Shown: positions 20,530-34,190, counted from the stretch's first letter. The stretch is 64,000 nucleotides of DNA from Ottelia alismoides (GCA_037367405.1 JAZKJV010002617.1:558001-622000); one strand, 5' to 3'. The notes: a model not told the origin generated them from the letters alone. Program-made: numbers and translations.

Positions 20530-21170
20530 GTAGCTAACTGATCAGAGAGGGAGGTCGAAGTCCGATCTCAAATGTCGATCGATGTCTGCCACAACGGATC
20601 CTGCCAGTGTTGTATATGACCTCTGCGGTGCGTGACCTCTCAATCAATTGAGTTAACTTTATTAATGATTTTTATTAAGGTCCAATTATGAATGTATAGG
20701 TGTAGGCAAGATATTAAGGATTGGGCCTTAATCAATTACATAGAAATCAGAGAAATTCCTAAATATAAGGGCCAAATTCTTCGAGAATCGAAGGAAAGAA
20801 AATGCAAATAAATAGAATCGGAAAAAACTGTGGTGAGGTCCCCAGAGCACACCGATTCTCGGTGAAACATAGCCGATATGCCAAGTCCAAGAAAGAGTTT
20901 GAGGTCCTATGTTATTACAATAATAATAATAAGAAGTCTGCTGAAATAAAAACTATTCGACTACTACTCTACAAACTATAACTATTTCACGCTCCTTCTC
21001 CTGCTTCTCCTCGTGTACCGGTCTCCTCCAAAGCATCCTCGGGCAATTCCTCACACAAAAAGTGAAACAAAAACGAGTTAGAAAGCAACAATAACAAATA
21101 GAGCTAAAAATAAAAAACAAAAATAAAAAGATAAAAAGAAGAAGGCTTAGAAGCGACTACTAAGTCATGC
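20530..21170 (-). mobile_element. Leader of Ath-2, cut by Ath-1
   Basis: Homologous to the Ath-1 leader and directly upstream of the Ath-2 primer site on the minus strand. Its 3' side on the element strand stops exactly at the Ath-1 LTR end, so Ath-2 gag and pol are missing here. Either Ath-1 inserted into Ath-2 or recombination joined them. Confidence 0.75.
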
Positions 21171-21188
21171 TGCCCGGCAACAGCGCCA
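21171..21188 (-). other. Primer binding site of Ath-2 (tRNA-Asp, two changes)
   Basis: The minus-strand sequence TGGCGCTGTTGCCGGGCA differs from the Ath-1 site at two positions. It is 3 nt from the LTR end at 21192. Confidence 0.85.
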
Positions 21189-21191
21189 TTT

Positions 21192-24100
21192 TGATGAGCG
21201 ACCGGTCAGGCTATGGTTAAGGATCAAGATAAATCGAGATCGTTGCTACCCTAATGAACCATTCAGACTCAACAAGAAAATCAAGACCACATAAAGAAAT
21301 CAATCAAGCTCAAAATACGGGAATGTGAGTGGTCTCCGCTATTTATTTAACCCGGTATAGCTACCACGGTCTAACATAAGGAGCACGAGTAAAACCTACT
21401 AAGTAGTCCTAATCAGAAAATAAAAGGCATATTTTTGTGGTTTTTAATTTGCAATTTTTTATATTTTCTAATGAGAAAAAAAAATAAAAAGATCAAGGCA
21501 AAAACAAGCTTTAACTATTTTTATTTAGACTAAAAATACTCAAAAATTTGCAATAAAAATATTTTTATATTTTTAAAATATGCAGATGTTTTTGGTAATT
21601 TTATGCTATTTTTCGATTTTTATAAGATTTTATAAAAATAAAATAAAATTAAAATAGGAAAACAATGTAAAGTCCGAACTAAAAGGCAGGTTTAAAATAC
21701 TAAATTGCCTTACAGTCCTGGGTGTGATTTTTTATGAAAAAGCAAATAACAATAACTAAACAGAACAACGAAATCCTTTTTTATTTTGTTTTGAATATTT
21801 TATTGATTTTTATAAGATATTTAGAGTTTTTAGCTTTTTAGGGTTTTATGAAAGATAATGCAATAACAATTGCTTTGGAATCAAAGCATACAAAATCAAC
21901 TAAATACTATTTTTTGGAATTTTTTAAAGTTATTTTTCTTAATTTTTATGTATTTTCTAAAATAGATAGGATACTTTTTAGGGGTTTCTTATTTTTATAA
22001 AATATCAAATAAAACTAAATTAAGTCACAAAAATTACCATAAATATTACGTGTTAGCATGAGCTAAATATAATTTTATAGAATTTTCGAAGTTAATTTAG
22101 TAATTATTTGATTAAAAACAACACACACAGCACTCAGGGACCTATTCCTAATTATAAGAAAGTTTGCGGCCAAACAGTAATACACATAAAAAAACTAAAG
22201 GCCAATCCTACAATTTATCCAATTAAAAACGCACATGCTGAATAATCACACGCACTTGGGCATAACTACAAATATCCAAAAACGTCTACCCAAAACATAA
22301 CAATGAAAAGCACAGGGGTATAAAATGTAATTACACCAGCTGTGCACGTGAGACAACACGTGGGATCAGTCAAACCAGACTAAAGTGCAAATGTCGAAAA
22401 TAGCAAGGGTCCCGGTGCAAACGTTCTATACTACAACTTTATTTACATAACTATCAATCAAAGAAGAAAAAGTGCAGGATAGATAATACAAAATACCCTT
22501 CGCAAGGCACGTGCGGAACACGTGAGGGCACGTGGAGGGCTCTGGAGGCAGCTCTAACGTACTGTCCTGATCACTGGTGGAGAAGATATGACGGTTTAGG
22601 GTATGTCCCCCTACATGCAGTCAAATGCATCAGGAAGCGTAAGATGTGATGGCTGAAAAGCTGCGACGGTTGGCGACTGGGATATAATCTGGTGGATGTA
22701 GGCCAATCTGACGGTGGACGAGGATGCTGGAAGAACAGCTCCAGAGCGAGCTATAATCGGGTGCTGGCGGCAATCCACCGGTCCGATGAGCGCCCAAAGA
22801 GGTCTGCAGCATCGTGGAGATGCACCACATATGATGGCGTGCTCCGATGGACGTGGCAATGTCTAGATGGTCATGGAGATGTAGGGCCACCTAGAGCTGC
22901 TCTGCTTGAGAAATAAGGGCTCTCACACTCGGTGGCCTGAAAAGAGTAAAGGGACTCGGGGTGAAGCTCCAAACCACGTTATTGGAGCTAGAAACGAAAG
23001 AAGTAGAAGGGGTTAAAGGTCGATCTCTGGCGAAGGCGATAGAGGGAGATCCTCGCACTAATTCCAACCTGAAGGTCGAGGCTAAGCATGATTAGGCTAT
23101 GATACAAGTTGGAAGAGACTGCGGGTCGATCTAAACGGTTGGATGTGGATATCGAGGCTCCGATCAGGGTGGTGGGAGCAAGTGAATGTGCGGTGAAGGA
23201 GAGATGCATGATTCAATCGAACAGTATAATGGAAGTGAAATGGGTAATATTTGAGGTTTTGGATGAACTCTGGAGCTTCAGGCAGAGATGTGAGTCGAGC
23301 TTATGGCCTTAACCTCGTTGGGGAAGGTGGGGAGGCTGCGCGTGGCAGATCTCAAGCCACGAAGGTGAGGTGCATCGCCACTGCACCAAACCGAGATCCA
23401 AGGGGATCTCCAAGCAGTTGTCACTCAACTGGAGGTGGACAGGGGTCGAAGTGGGAGCGAGGAACGAGTTACAGCAGAAGGAGATCGAAGGAGATGTTAT
23501 ATAGTCTTCCCAGGGGTGTGAGAGGATCAGGCAAAAGCACACAACCCTAGGAAGATCCGCACCTTCCTGGGGATCCGCGAGGGTCGTGGATCCAAGGAGT
23601 TGGCTCAAACTAAAAATCAGAACGAGAGGAGGTTTGATCCAACTGGGAAAAAGGGGGAGAAAAAGGTCCGACGATCAGGGTCGGGTCAGGTCAAGCCTAG
23701 AAGAGGGCGTTGACCCGGATAAACAAAATAAGATGTTCCAATCAGATAATTCAATTTTACAAAATCAATAAAAAATAGTAAATGACTTCAAGATAAAAAT
23801 GTTTATAAATGAAAAATATTTATTATTTTTCAAACTATTTTTATGTGATTTTTAATTATTTTTATGAAAAATAAATTAGTCTATATACAATATATAATGT
23901 TATATACATGTAAAATATACTATGTATTATGTACAATTATTTTTATTTTATTAATTTTTCATAAACATCCCAATTTTGTATTTTATTTATTTTCAACATA
24001 TTTTTAGGAGTATAAAATAATTTTTATTTTATTTTTATGTGTTATGTAAAATTTTGATATAAATAGGGGATGCTATCTATATACATGTGTTTTGTACAAG

Positions 24101-24531
24101 TAAGAAGGATCTTATTCTTATTTTTATTTTACTTTTTTTATTTTTATTTTATTTTTTGTTTTATTTTTAGGAATATATACAAGGAGGTGAAAAGAATATT
24201 TTATTTTTGTTTTTATTCAGAGTAGTTATTTACATATGTAAGTAATATGTACAATATAGAGTAGGACCTATCTCTCTCTACTTATTTTGTTCGGCGATCA
24301 GGTCATGGCTTGACCTTCTCTTGGGGTTCGGGTCACTCTTTATTTATTCTAAATACTTACTCCCTTTTTCTTTTACTTTATTCTTTATTTTTGCACAAAT
24401 ACATGCTAAATATACAATGTTAACATATGCATGCAGAATGCTAACTTTTTGTATTTACACCTATTTACATGTTGCTTTGCCAAGATAAATAGCTAAATAA
24501 AAGAATAAAAATGAGAATCAGAGATTCATTA
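21192..24531 (-). repeat. 5' LTR of Ath-2 (3.34 kb)
   Basis: Starts TGATGAGCG beside the primer site and ends ATTCATTA at 24531, where Copia-B integrase sequence begins. Same architecture as the Ath-1 LTR: AT-rich flanks, GC-rich core at about 22500-23700, and a TATA box at 23497-23503 (element strand TATATAA). A different local hairpin, 22966-22972 with 22982-22988, sits in the place of the conserved one, and TTTTCAG|G at 22937 is a possible acceptor. The terminal CA is changed to TA. Confidence 0.83.
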
Positions 24532-27136
24532 ATTAGCACTAACATAATACTTTCTCCCTACATTATCAAAACATATAATACCCATTCTGGATACGAGAAT
24601 AACCAACAAACACATATTTGACAACTCTAGGAGAGACCTTATCACGACCAGGAGTAAAATTGTGGGCAAATGCTACAGACCCAAAAGCCCTTGGAATAAG
24701 GGATAATAGGTCCTATGGAAACACAATCAAGAAAGGAACCTTTTCTCCAAGGATAGTGGAAGTCATTCAGTTCACCAAGTAGCAAGTAGTGACAACTACA
24801 TTACCCATAACGAATGAGGAGCTCGACTCTGAAAAAAATAAGTCATCTTGACATTCAAAAGATGATGGTGTTAACGTTTAGGAACACTATTCTGTTGTGA
24901 AGTATAATCACAAGAAGTATGATGAACAATACTAAGAGATTTGAGAAAATCAGATAGATGTAAAGTGGAAAACTCCAAGGTATTGTTCGTGCGAATAAAC
25001 TTCACATTAGTAGAAAAATGTTCTTAACTTCAATAAGAAATGATTTAGTGACATGATCCACTTCAGACTTATTTTTTTAACAAGAACACCTAAGATAATC
25101 TAGAAAAATCATCCATAGCAACCATATAGAACCAATGTCCCTGATGATCGAGTACGCAATTAGGACCCCATATATCAAAATGAAACAACTCAAATTATTA
25201 CTGGTGTAAGAACTTTGATGGCTCAGAAAAGAAGAATGATAATGCTTCTCAAGATGACATGCCTCACACTCCAAGGTAGTACGAGTGATGATCTGAGGGA
25301 GAACACGACACAACTTTTGTAGAGGAAGGTGTCTAAAGCGAGGATGCCACATGAAAGGAGAAGCATATCTAGAGGAAATGGTAGTAGCACCGACACATGG
25401 TGGATGGACAATCATGTAAAGTCATCTCTACTCACGATCACATCCAATAACCACCCTCCCTGTGAGTATGTACTGAAACACAAGAAAAGATGGGTCAAAT
25501 ATGGAAAGACAATATAAATCTTTTGTAATATGCATACAAGACAAAAGATTCATCTTAAATGACGGGCATTTAAGACATTCTGCAGACACATCGAGGGAGC
25601 TAGAACAATCTTCCCCTGACAAACAATGGGTAGATGAACCCCGTTAGCAATCACCACTGATCTACCAGGAGGGATAGACCTGTAAGAACTGAACTGTACT
25701 TGATCACCACACATATGATGAGATGCTTCAAATTCCATGATTCAATCAGTCAAATCTGAAATTCTACAATCGGTAAGAGCATAAGCAATACCTGATGAAC
25801 TCGAAGAAGCTCTGGCAGCAACTACGACATTTGAAGAACCTCCAGCTGAAGTGGTAGGAGTAGTCATCATCTCTCTCAATCTGGAAACAATATCATCAAA
25901 CCACAAATCTTGTGCAAGAGCTAAAGTAGGCTATGTTTTCTCAGCAACAAGGGCAGATGTAGTATACCCATACTTCAGAAAACATGTCTCCTTAGAAGGA
26001 CCTGGATGGTGGCAATGTGAGCATGGGCTACGCTGACGTCCTCCTCCCCGATCACGTAGTCCCCTCCTGGAAAACTGTGAAGTACCCCCACTACCATAAG
26101 AAGCTGCCATAATAGAGGGAGTATGGTCAATGGTAGTAGATTTCTACTCAGTCTCTTGTAGACCTCCTCCATTGGAGGTATCGTCTCTCTAGTAAATTGT
26201 TGAGTATGATCTGCATCGTACTCAGAGTCAAGGGATGATAGAAAGACTCCTATCATAGTGGCATTCTGATATACATGATGTTGCTCGGTGCTGGTAGTAG
26301 TAGGCATAAAGCTATGCAGACACTTAAACATTCCTCTAAGATGTGATAAGTGGGCATGAAGAGGTTGATCATTCTGCTTGATCGAAAAATATCATACTGC
26401 AACTGTAGAATCTTGCTCTCATTCTTGTCTTGCCCATATATGTGTGCTAAGATGTCCCACATAGCCTTCATTGCGGGTTGATTGACGATGTCGTTAGCAA
26501 TCTCCCACATAAGCCTCATCTTGCTTCCAAGAAGCATTAATCCCATTCTTGTCCGCCAGTTCTGAATCTGTAGGAATGTGATCTTTGTTATGACGTTGCA
26601 TAAGGGTACAAATCTGCATGGACCACAACTCGTAGTTGGTCCCATCCATCTTCACGATAGGAGTCGGGCCCTTGAAGCATCGGATGATGGAAAAACATCA
26701 CCCTTGTTCTCTGGCATGGAAAAAAAGAATGCCGATAATCCGGAACAAAACTGAGGAGTAGACTACTCTGAGCAAGTCTACACAATCATATGGAGGAATG
26801 GTTATACATGCATACTCATACAACCATCCTCGTCAATCTTTGTTGTAGTCTAGGGTCGGAAGACATAATTTATAGGTTGAAAATCATGAAATCTGAACAA
26901 AATCAGATCGTTTAGGCCCACAGAAACGATCGAACTGCAACCCGAAGTATGTGGAACGACCCATGAAGCGAAGATGGGCAGCATGGCTACGAAGGGGAGG
27001 GAGCTGGTGCCAGGGGCGCATGTTGTGCAACGGTAGAGAAAGGACCTGTATGCGACCCGATGGTGCACAGGGGGCGTGTAGGGTTAGGATTGGCAGGATA
27101 TAGGAACCCCAATTTAGGACCATTGCTCTGATAGCA
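24532..27136 (-). pseudogene. Copia-B: decayed gag, protease and integrase
   Basis: Minus strand. 26645-25975 carries Copia gag (MKAMWDILAHIYGQ, then KILQLQYDIF) and a zinc knuckle CSHCHHPGPSKETC in which the His is Pro. The protease motif near 25738 reads EFEASHHM where DSGASHHM is expected, so the catalytic Asp is lost. 25415-25077 is the pre-integrase HHCC domain (WHPRFRHL, then LECEACHLEKH). Integrase continues in broken frames to 24532 (KYVFVGYSRIQNGYY). RT and RNase H are absent, cut off by the Ath-2 LTR. Confidence 0.82.
27125..27136 (-). other. Primer binding site of Copia-B
   Basis: TGCTATCAGAGC on the minus strand, one change from the tRNA-iMet complement TGGTATCAGAGC, directly abutting the LTR. 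Confidence 0.7.
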
Positions 27137-27279
27137 TGTTGGTAGAAAATAAATGCATACCTTACAAGAGACCATGAGGATCTCTTATATAGGAGAAAAG
27201 CCCTAGGTTAATTACATGAGAGGTACATAAAGAAAATAGAAATTATAAATAAATAATAAGAGATACAAATATCTCAACA
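27137..27279 (-). repeat. 5' LTR of Copia-B
   Basis: About 143 bp between TGTTGGTAG and CTCAACA, TG...CA, placed beside the primer site. The partner LTR is not in the window, so the outer boundary rests on the CA end alone. Confidence 0.6.
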
Positions 27280-27900
27280 ATATTAATAGAATCTCATAAT
27301 CATTTGCTTTTTTTCAAATCAACAATGGCCTTGAAAGGGAGCCATCTTTTTTTATTTAAAAGTTGTAATAGCTTCGATTTGGTAGGCTTATGTGGTAGAG
27401 ATGCATGCGTTCGTGAGAAAACTCGGAGGTAATCATCTTAGGATTTTTAAGGGAGATAAATAATTTTATCTGACTTCATTGTAAATAATAAATCTTATCT
27501 CCATATTTTCCCTAAATTTTATAATTTCTCACAACTTGGTTTCTAGTTTTCCTTCACCCAAAAGTATACTGTTAGGATTTTTTGCTTTGCTTTTAGAACA
27601 AAGTTGTCTTTTTGTGACATGATGGGGGATTATTATGGTGTGTTATTCTGTTCATATGTATAATGTACTTGGATCTGTTGATCCATTCACTCTAATACAA
27701 TTTTGTGGTCAATTGATGACTATTTGTGTTCATTTATTTTAGATAGTGACTATTGAATTTTTTCAAAATAAATATAAATACGTCCCTACATAATGTGGGA
27801 AAAGGCTTTGTTGTAGTTGAAATATAAAGATATATAATTTGGAACAAATTATAAAATGTTAAAAATGAAATGAACATTGTTAAAAATAATAGTTTAAGAG
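27280..27900. other. No gene seen; AT-rich
   Basis: No supported coding sequence or recognisable repeat. It may include part of the LTR of the plus-strand Gypsy downstream, whose start I could not place. Confidence 0.35.
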
Positions 27901-30900
27901 GAGGCAAGGATCTAGAATCATCCATTTTCCAGGTTAGGACTCGCTAGAATTTTATGTACTTCTCCTTAAACCCTCTAGAATTAAATGTACTCCCTAGAAT
28001 TGTAAAATATCAAAAATGGAATAAGCCTTTTACCGAAGGAATGGAACAATAAGAAGCATTTGAGTTCTCTCCAAGAAATCTCTCCATTAGTCTCTCCCAC
28101 ATATTCCCACTCCCTAACTAACCCTCTCTCTATCATCACTCTCACTTTCCATCTTTATTTCCTTCTCCTTGCTGCTCCCACCGTTGTCACTTTTCTTATG
28201 TTTCTCAACTCTCACCTCCCTTCCCCCTTTCCTTCTTCCACCACCGTAGTCCCACTTCACCACATAATCCCACTACAGAACCACTCATCTTCCCTTTTGC
28301 GATCGACCTCCTCTATTACCATCCTCCTCGTTGTGTTGTGTGCCGACCTCGATAAACTACCACCATTGCCACCCATCTACAAGTTTGCGTGATCTTTTAC
28401 ACACCCAGTGGACACCTCTACTAAACACTGCTTTCTATGAGACAGCGTCGATGTATTCTACAACAATTAGAATGACATTTGCATCCTCTCATCCATATTA
28501 ATTGGTATCAGAGCCACTACTTCAGGTCACTTTTGCTTACTTACATTTATCATATTTATTATCTTAGTTTAAAAAATAATAAAGTCACCTCCCACTTTAA
28601 GTAGGTCGGCTACATGAATTCTTGCATAAATCCATGTTCAAAGATTCATATATTTTTATGCCAGTTATCGACTACCTAACGCAATACGCACAAGGGAGGA
28701 CTATCTTATTTATTTTAAAAAATTATTGTGTTGACACTTATATAGTTTTGCATTGCATCATCTTAAAAAAATTGAAGTGTTACTTGTATTAAGACATTTA
28801 TTATTTTATCTCTCTTGTTTCGCAAATTTCATTAACAATGTTTGGAAGCTTCACACACATTTTATATCATAATCTCTTTCCATGCATAAAAATTTAATTT
28901 TAAGCTTCTTGTCGTTCGCATATTAAAAGAAAATAGGAGATCAACCCAACTGCATGGATAGATAGGAGGAGGTTGCAACGCTTCAAGATGCCAAATGACT
29001 ATCCTCGTGGATAGGATTATTAGAGATCACGCTCAAGTGTCTATTTGGTCCTAGAGTAGACACACCCATTGACATAATTGCCTCCACCATTCTTTTTCAA
29101 CCCCTTCTAAATTATGCAATTCAGTTTCTAATTTAAAAGTCAAATCCTTTGGGGATAAACCTTAAAAGGAGGATGACAAGCCATTAGTTCAGTTTCTAAT
29201 TTGAAAATTAAATTATTTTGGGAGATAAACCTTCAAATGAGGATGACAATCTACAACATGGCAAGTCAATGGCTAGGATCAGACTATTCGCATTAAAGTT
29301 CCCAATTTTGATGATGTTCTGACCTAAATTTTTTTCTTGATTAGATGGATCATATTAATTGCTTCTATTAAAAAAATCCATGTAGCACATGAAAAATTCA
29401 ATCTATAGACCTTGAACTCAAAGGTTATGCCTTGCTTGGTGAAAACATGTCCAAATGAGTGTTATCATAAGGTCAAAGATCATACCAAATCCAGTCATGG
29501 TCAAAGATGATGAAGAAACTTAAAGTTAAGTTCCTATATAACATGTATCGACATATCATTTATATCATGCTATAAAATCTAAAATAGAGCAATTGGAGTG
29601 TACAAGAGTACACAAAGGAGTTTCAAATCACAATAGTTAAAAATAATCTCTAGGAAAAGGAAGTACAATTAGCTGTGCAATATATCCATGGATTGAGATC
29701 GAATATTCAAGATGAATTGTACATATGAGATTATAAGACTTGTTTATACAGCCTATGATTGAATCCTTAGTGTTAAGCCTAAACTCGCTAGTTCAATGTT
29801 CGTAAGACCATAATTACAAACATGACTTCTCTAACAAACATCCCTATATATCCTCCCTAGGCACCTTGGGGCAACTACTCCTCACCCCTCTACTAGGCTT
29901 CCTACCTTGTCCTATCTTCCTACATAACACTTATCTTCCACTCTTCTATATTGACTAATTTATAATTTTAGATCCATGACCCATCGTGTGGGACCTAATA
30001 CATGATTTTGATGCCTTCTGAAAGGATATCAAGCTATCAAGTATCCTAACCTACGAGTAGAAAATGCTCGTTTAACTCAACAAGAGTATAATGATCAGTT
30101 TTGTGACAATACCATGCATGATGTTAATGAACATCCCATTATGATGGCTGGGTATAGTTTCCCATGTGGGAGTTATGATTGTGTGGATGTGAAGAGAGAC
30201 TTATGATTCATTCTTGTATTGAGAGTTGAAGTTTCCTTAAAAAACATAGTGGACCTGTGGAGATTGTCATTCTCTTCTGCTCACCCCTTAAGATGGAGAT
30301 GCTGATGCATTGTTACGACATATTTTCCGAACCATGTGTACCTCAATGATTGGCATTACACGTTAATCATTGACGGCAGAAGTGTTGCAAACTTTGTATT
30401 CTGAGAAATGATAGACAAATTGGACTTTAAACATCAACTAGTGGACTAACCATACCAGTGTAACATGGATTAAGGGTCAAGATCTTGATATGGTTTAAGG
30501 TTTGATTTTTGATACCCGTCCACCTTCATTAACTCATCTAGTTTTCAACTGGACCCATCTACCAAGATGAGGTTTGGTACCATTGTGCACCAATGTATGT
30601 CTATCACGTTCTTCTCAGTTGAACTTGGTAATGTGGTTGAGATACGAATCGTAAATGTCGAAAGAATACATCTCCTTTACATCCACAATGTAATACCCTC
30701 ATACCACGACATATGGCACTACCCATCTCTTGATGAGTGTTGCAAGTCCTACTTTAGTAACTCCTCTTAATAATGGTTGTACCTCTAATTCTATGTTGCT
30801 CATCGATGCAACACCTTTTGAACACCAAATACAAGTTACTTTGGTGGTGTATGCCTTAATAGACAAATAGGTTAGCATTCCTAAGACTACCAGTATTCCT

Positions 30901-30960
30901 TATAAAGTATAACATCTTATATGGAAAATGATACAAATGTAAGAGGTGCAAACGCTTCCC
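27901..30960 (+). pseudogene. Decayed plus-strand Gypsy element
   Basis: A primer site at 28503-28515 follows sequence with LTR-like features. About 29500-29740 reads in broken frames as Gypsy gag (SVQEYTKEFQ, then VQLAVQYIHGLRSNIQDEL). About 30325-30440 reads as the protease region (HIFRTMCTS, then LIIDGRSVANFVF, then EMIDKLDFKH). Later sequence shows only short frames. RT and integrase are not found. It is the only clear plus-strand coding element in the first 40 kb. Confidence 0.65.
28503..28515 (+). other. Primer binding site of the plus-strand Gypsy (tRNA-iMet)
   Basis: TGGTATCAGAGCC on the plus strand, complementary to the 3' end of initiator tRNA-Met. A likely LTR end lies about 8 nt upstream, at CA 28494-28495. 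Confidence 0.82.
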
Positions 30961-31516
30961 CGATGTGACATTCTTTCAAGTTCACCGATGTTGCTTGGAG
31001 GGTTCCCCTTTCTATTCACATGAAGGGTTCCGCCGATGGGGACTCTTCGCATATCTCCCCTTTTGCCTAGATTTTGTTGCCCTTGCAGAAAGTCGATGCT
31101 GGGACCTGATCATCAACGAGGTAAAAGGAGGGGTGGTGGACTTTTTCCCAGGAGTATCCTCCTCCTCCTCCTCTTCTTCTTGTGCTTGGAAATGCTTACT
31201 CCTGGGTGACTTCACGGAGCTGGAGGAGGTGACCTCACGTATTGGCAGCGTCAGATATTATCGTCATGGATTCATACACTGACGTCTTGCACGTATGGAG
31301 GAGGAATTACATCTTGCTTATTATTATTTGTGAATGAGGGATTTGAGGGTTCACGTTGGATGTCCTTCATAATAGGATTCCCTTGCATCAAAAGAACCTA
31401 ACAGATCATAATCGAGGCCTTCATCTTCTCAACTCCTTCTCTACTGCAAGATTCGTCTTTAAGGTTCTATCATGATGAACCCTGCTTTTGGAGATGCAAA
31501 AGATCGTAGCAATGAA
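30961..31516. other. No recognised gene; one low-complexity frame
   Basis: A plus-strand frame at 30965-31282 gives 105 residues with a Ser run and no known domain. I do not recognise it. It sits between a decayed Gypsy and the Copia-C LTR, so a host gene is unlikely. Confidence 0.35.
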
Positions 31517-31732
31517 TGTTAGGGTTCCATTATCAAAAACCTTAATTACTTTCAAACTCGAACAATTTTTAGAACTTTAACAATATGTTTGTATGGAAAG
31601 AATGATTTGTTCAATATTCATAGAGCCCAAGAGTTCTCTTATATAGAAGGGAGAACCCATAATGGGTATATTACATACTAAGGATAGAGAAATAAATAAA
31701 CTAGGAAATAGTAACATAAGATAAAACTCTCA
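31517..31732 (-). repeat. Probable 3' LTR of Copia-C
   Basis: 216 bp from TGTTAGGG to AACTCTCA (TG...CA). A purine tract on the minus strand (CTTGAGGGGGACC) abuts it at about 31733-31747. The other LTR is absent, so the left boundary is inferred. Confidence 0.5.
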
Positions 31733-32154
31733 ATGGTCCCCCTCAAGCTGGAGCATAGATGTTTATAAGGCTCAGCTTGGAACATCTCTGAAAAAGTTCT
31801 TGAGCTAGAGCCTTGATGAGAATGTCTGTCATTTGCTCCCTTGGGCTAACATGTGATGCAGAAATTAGGCCCTTCTGAATCAAGTCTTAAGTATGGTGAT
31901 AGTCTACCTCCATATACTTGGTTCTCTCATGGAAAGTTGTATCGTTGGTAATAAACAGTGTAGCCTGGTTGTTGCATTGGAGGTGCATGGGAAGAGGCAC
32001 CTCATTAGTTAGGTTAGTGAGAACAGATTTGACCTATATCATCTCTATACTTTTATGTGCCATACCTATGTATTCTGATTCTGTACTGGATCTGGCGGCA
32101 ACTGTCTGCTTCTTGCTCTTCCATGATACCAATGAATTCCCTATGAATGAAGCT
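31733..32154 (-). pseudogene. Copia-C RNase H C-terminal part
   Basis: The minus strand reads SFIGNSLVSWKSKKQ, then ARSSTESEYIGMA, the tail of a Copia RNase H, with stops further on. The preceding part of the same domain (DYAGCRKDWKSTSGFVV) is at 34683-34920 across the Copia-D insertion. The two halves join within a few residues. Confidence 0.78.
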
Positions 32155-32575
32155 TGTTTTGAATTGTGGAAGCAAACACGTATTAACACAATCAAACAAG
32201 CAAAACGTAAATACACTGATTTATAAGGTTCACCCGTAAATGGGCTACGTCCTTGGGCGGCGGAAATCGATTTCACTATATGAAGAAAAAGGTAATTCAG
32301 AGGATACTGAGAAGGTACAGATATAGGTTGAGAAGCATGATCAGAATGAGGAGTACAATATCTGATTGCCCTAATGACCATTTTATACTACAACAGAAGA
32401 ATACCATTTGTATTCAGCAATCCAGACCCGACAACTCTCTGCCAATTAGAAGGCAGGACACAAATCAGACATGTCAGCAATCCTGACCCAACAGCTCTCA
32501 ACCAATCAGAAGGCAAGACACAAATCAGCTACATCAGCAGCCCAACAAGTGGTTAAGATTCAAGTCACATTAACA
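32155..32575 (-). repeat. 3' LTR of Copia-D
   Basis: Starts TGTTTTGAA and ends CATTAACA. It shares CACCCGTAAATGGGCTACGT and the CAATCAGAAGGCA-type repeats with 34207-34682 but is shorter, chiefly because it has fewer copies of the internal CCAATCAGAAG unit. Confidence 0.82.
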
Positions 32576-32584
32576 ATCTCCATC

Positions 32585-32865
32585 TTGAATTGAGTCCTCA
32601 TATAGCAAAATGAACCACTATTATACTCTAGCATGAGTTGAATTCTCCAATACAGAATCAACCACTGCTAGACCACCAGGGTTGAATTCTCATATAGCAG
32701 AATTAACGACTACTATACTACACCATAAGTTGAATTCTCCACTAGAAGAATTAACTACTGCTAGACTCCACCAGGGTTGAATTATCATATAACAGAATTA
32801 ACTACTACTATACTTCACCACTTGAAATTCATATAATAGGAATCAAGGAATTATAAACTATTTTC
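32585..32865 (-). repeat. Tandem repeats of 44-53 nt in Copia-D
   Basis: Six imperfect units beginning TTGAATT at 32585, 32638, 32682, 32730, 32777 and 32822. Two alternating types (ATATAGCAGAATTAAC and CTGCTAGACTCCACCAGG) suggest growth by dimers. The array lies between the protease and the polypurine tract, where pol would normally be. Confidence 0.75.
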
Positions 32866-33219
32866 ACCTTGAATTAAATCCTTAGAGAAGCTTTTCTAAG
32901 CTTTATCATGTCGCCCCCAGTCCGCCCTTGGGAATATTGCCAACTTTTGACATTGAGAAAGTTCGGAAAACGTTTGAACTTACTCCCAGGAACTGTAGAC
33001 CCTTGCAAGACATATAGGGTCTTCTGCTTGTTGCCCTTGATGACAACAACCTCAGCTTTGACAACCTGCATGACTCCACCTTCAACGTTGTACCTCTATC
33101 TTTCAGAGTCCAAGACTCCAAGGGATATCAAGTTCTTCATATCATGAACATGACGTACTTCTGTCACAGTCCTCACGACTCCATCATGCATCTTGATCTT
33201 CACAGAGCCGATCCTTACA

Positions 33220-34190
33220 ATCTAGCACGCTGCATTACTCCCTGTGACAACGTTTCCACTATCTATCTTCTCATAGGTGAAGAACCAATCTTCATAAGGA
33301 GTAATATGGTAAGAACAACCTAAATCAAGAATCCATGTGATATATGTCATCTTCTGATCTGTGACGGTGAGAATGAAATCATCTTCAGAATCTTTGCCAC
33401 CTTGAGCCACTACAGCAGTTGTGGCCTTCTTTGGGAAGTCTTTCTTCCAATGTCCAAGTTCCTTGCAGTAATTGTAGATGTCCTAAATATTGTAGTTATT
33501 CAACTTGGACTTCTGCTTTCCATTATTTGTGCAGTTAGAACTAGTATGACTCTTCTCATGAGTCATTAACAAACCTGTAGCATTAGAGTCCTGCATCCCA
33601 ATAGCCATATGTCAAAGTTCACGTGGATGCAAACTCGTGCAAACTTCCTCTAACGTTATGGATTCTCTTTCCACAATGAATGATTGAATAAAATTCTCAA
33701 ATGATAATGGAAGCGAAACTAGTAAAATCAAGGCAGTATCCTCATCTTCAACCTTAACATCTACATTTCTTAAATCCACCAATAATGTATTTAAGCGATC
33801 TAGACATTCTTTAAGAGATGTACCTTCCTACATGCGGAGAGAGAACAAACGTTGCTTAAAGAGCAACTTGTTGGTTGAAGACTTTGTCATGTATAGCCTT
33901 TCAAGTCTCAACCACAGAATAGCCGCAAAATTCTCATCGGCAACCTCCGCGATAATCTTGTTCGCCAAACATAACATGATCATCGAGTGCACCTTGTCTT
34001 CCCGCACCATAAACTCAGACTACTCGAGTGCCTTCGCTCGCTCCTGATCTAACAGTGCCTAGATGTCATGCTGCTTCAAAAGGGCATGCATCTTGATCCG
34101 CCATAGATCCGAATCCGTTCTTCCCCGTGAACTTCTAGATCTTCAGAGTTGTGTAATGCCCTCTTGCTGGATGATCCCGATGGAACCTGA
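33220..34190 (-). pseudogene. Copia-D gag and protease
   Basis: 34010-33828 reads as Copia gag (KIIAEVADENFAAILWLRLE, then LLFKQRLFSLRM). Near 33480 a degenerate zinc knuckle YNYCKELGHWKKDF has lost its first and last Cys. 33410-33222 is the protease: WILDLGCSYHITPYEDWF, where DSGCS is expected and Ser is Leu. Stops and shifts separate the parts. The motif set resembles the Tork lineage, stated tentatively. Confidence 0.75.
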
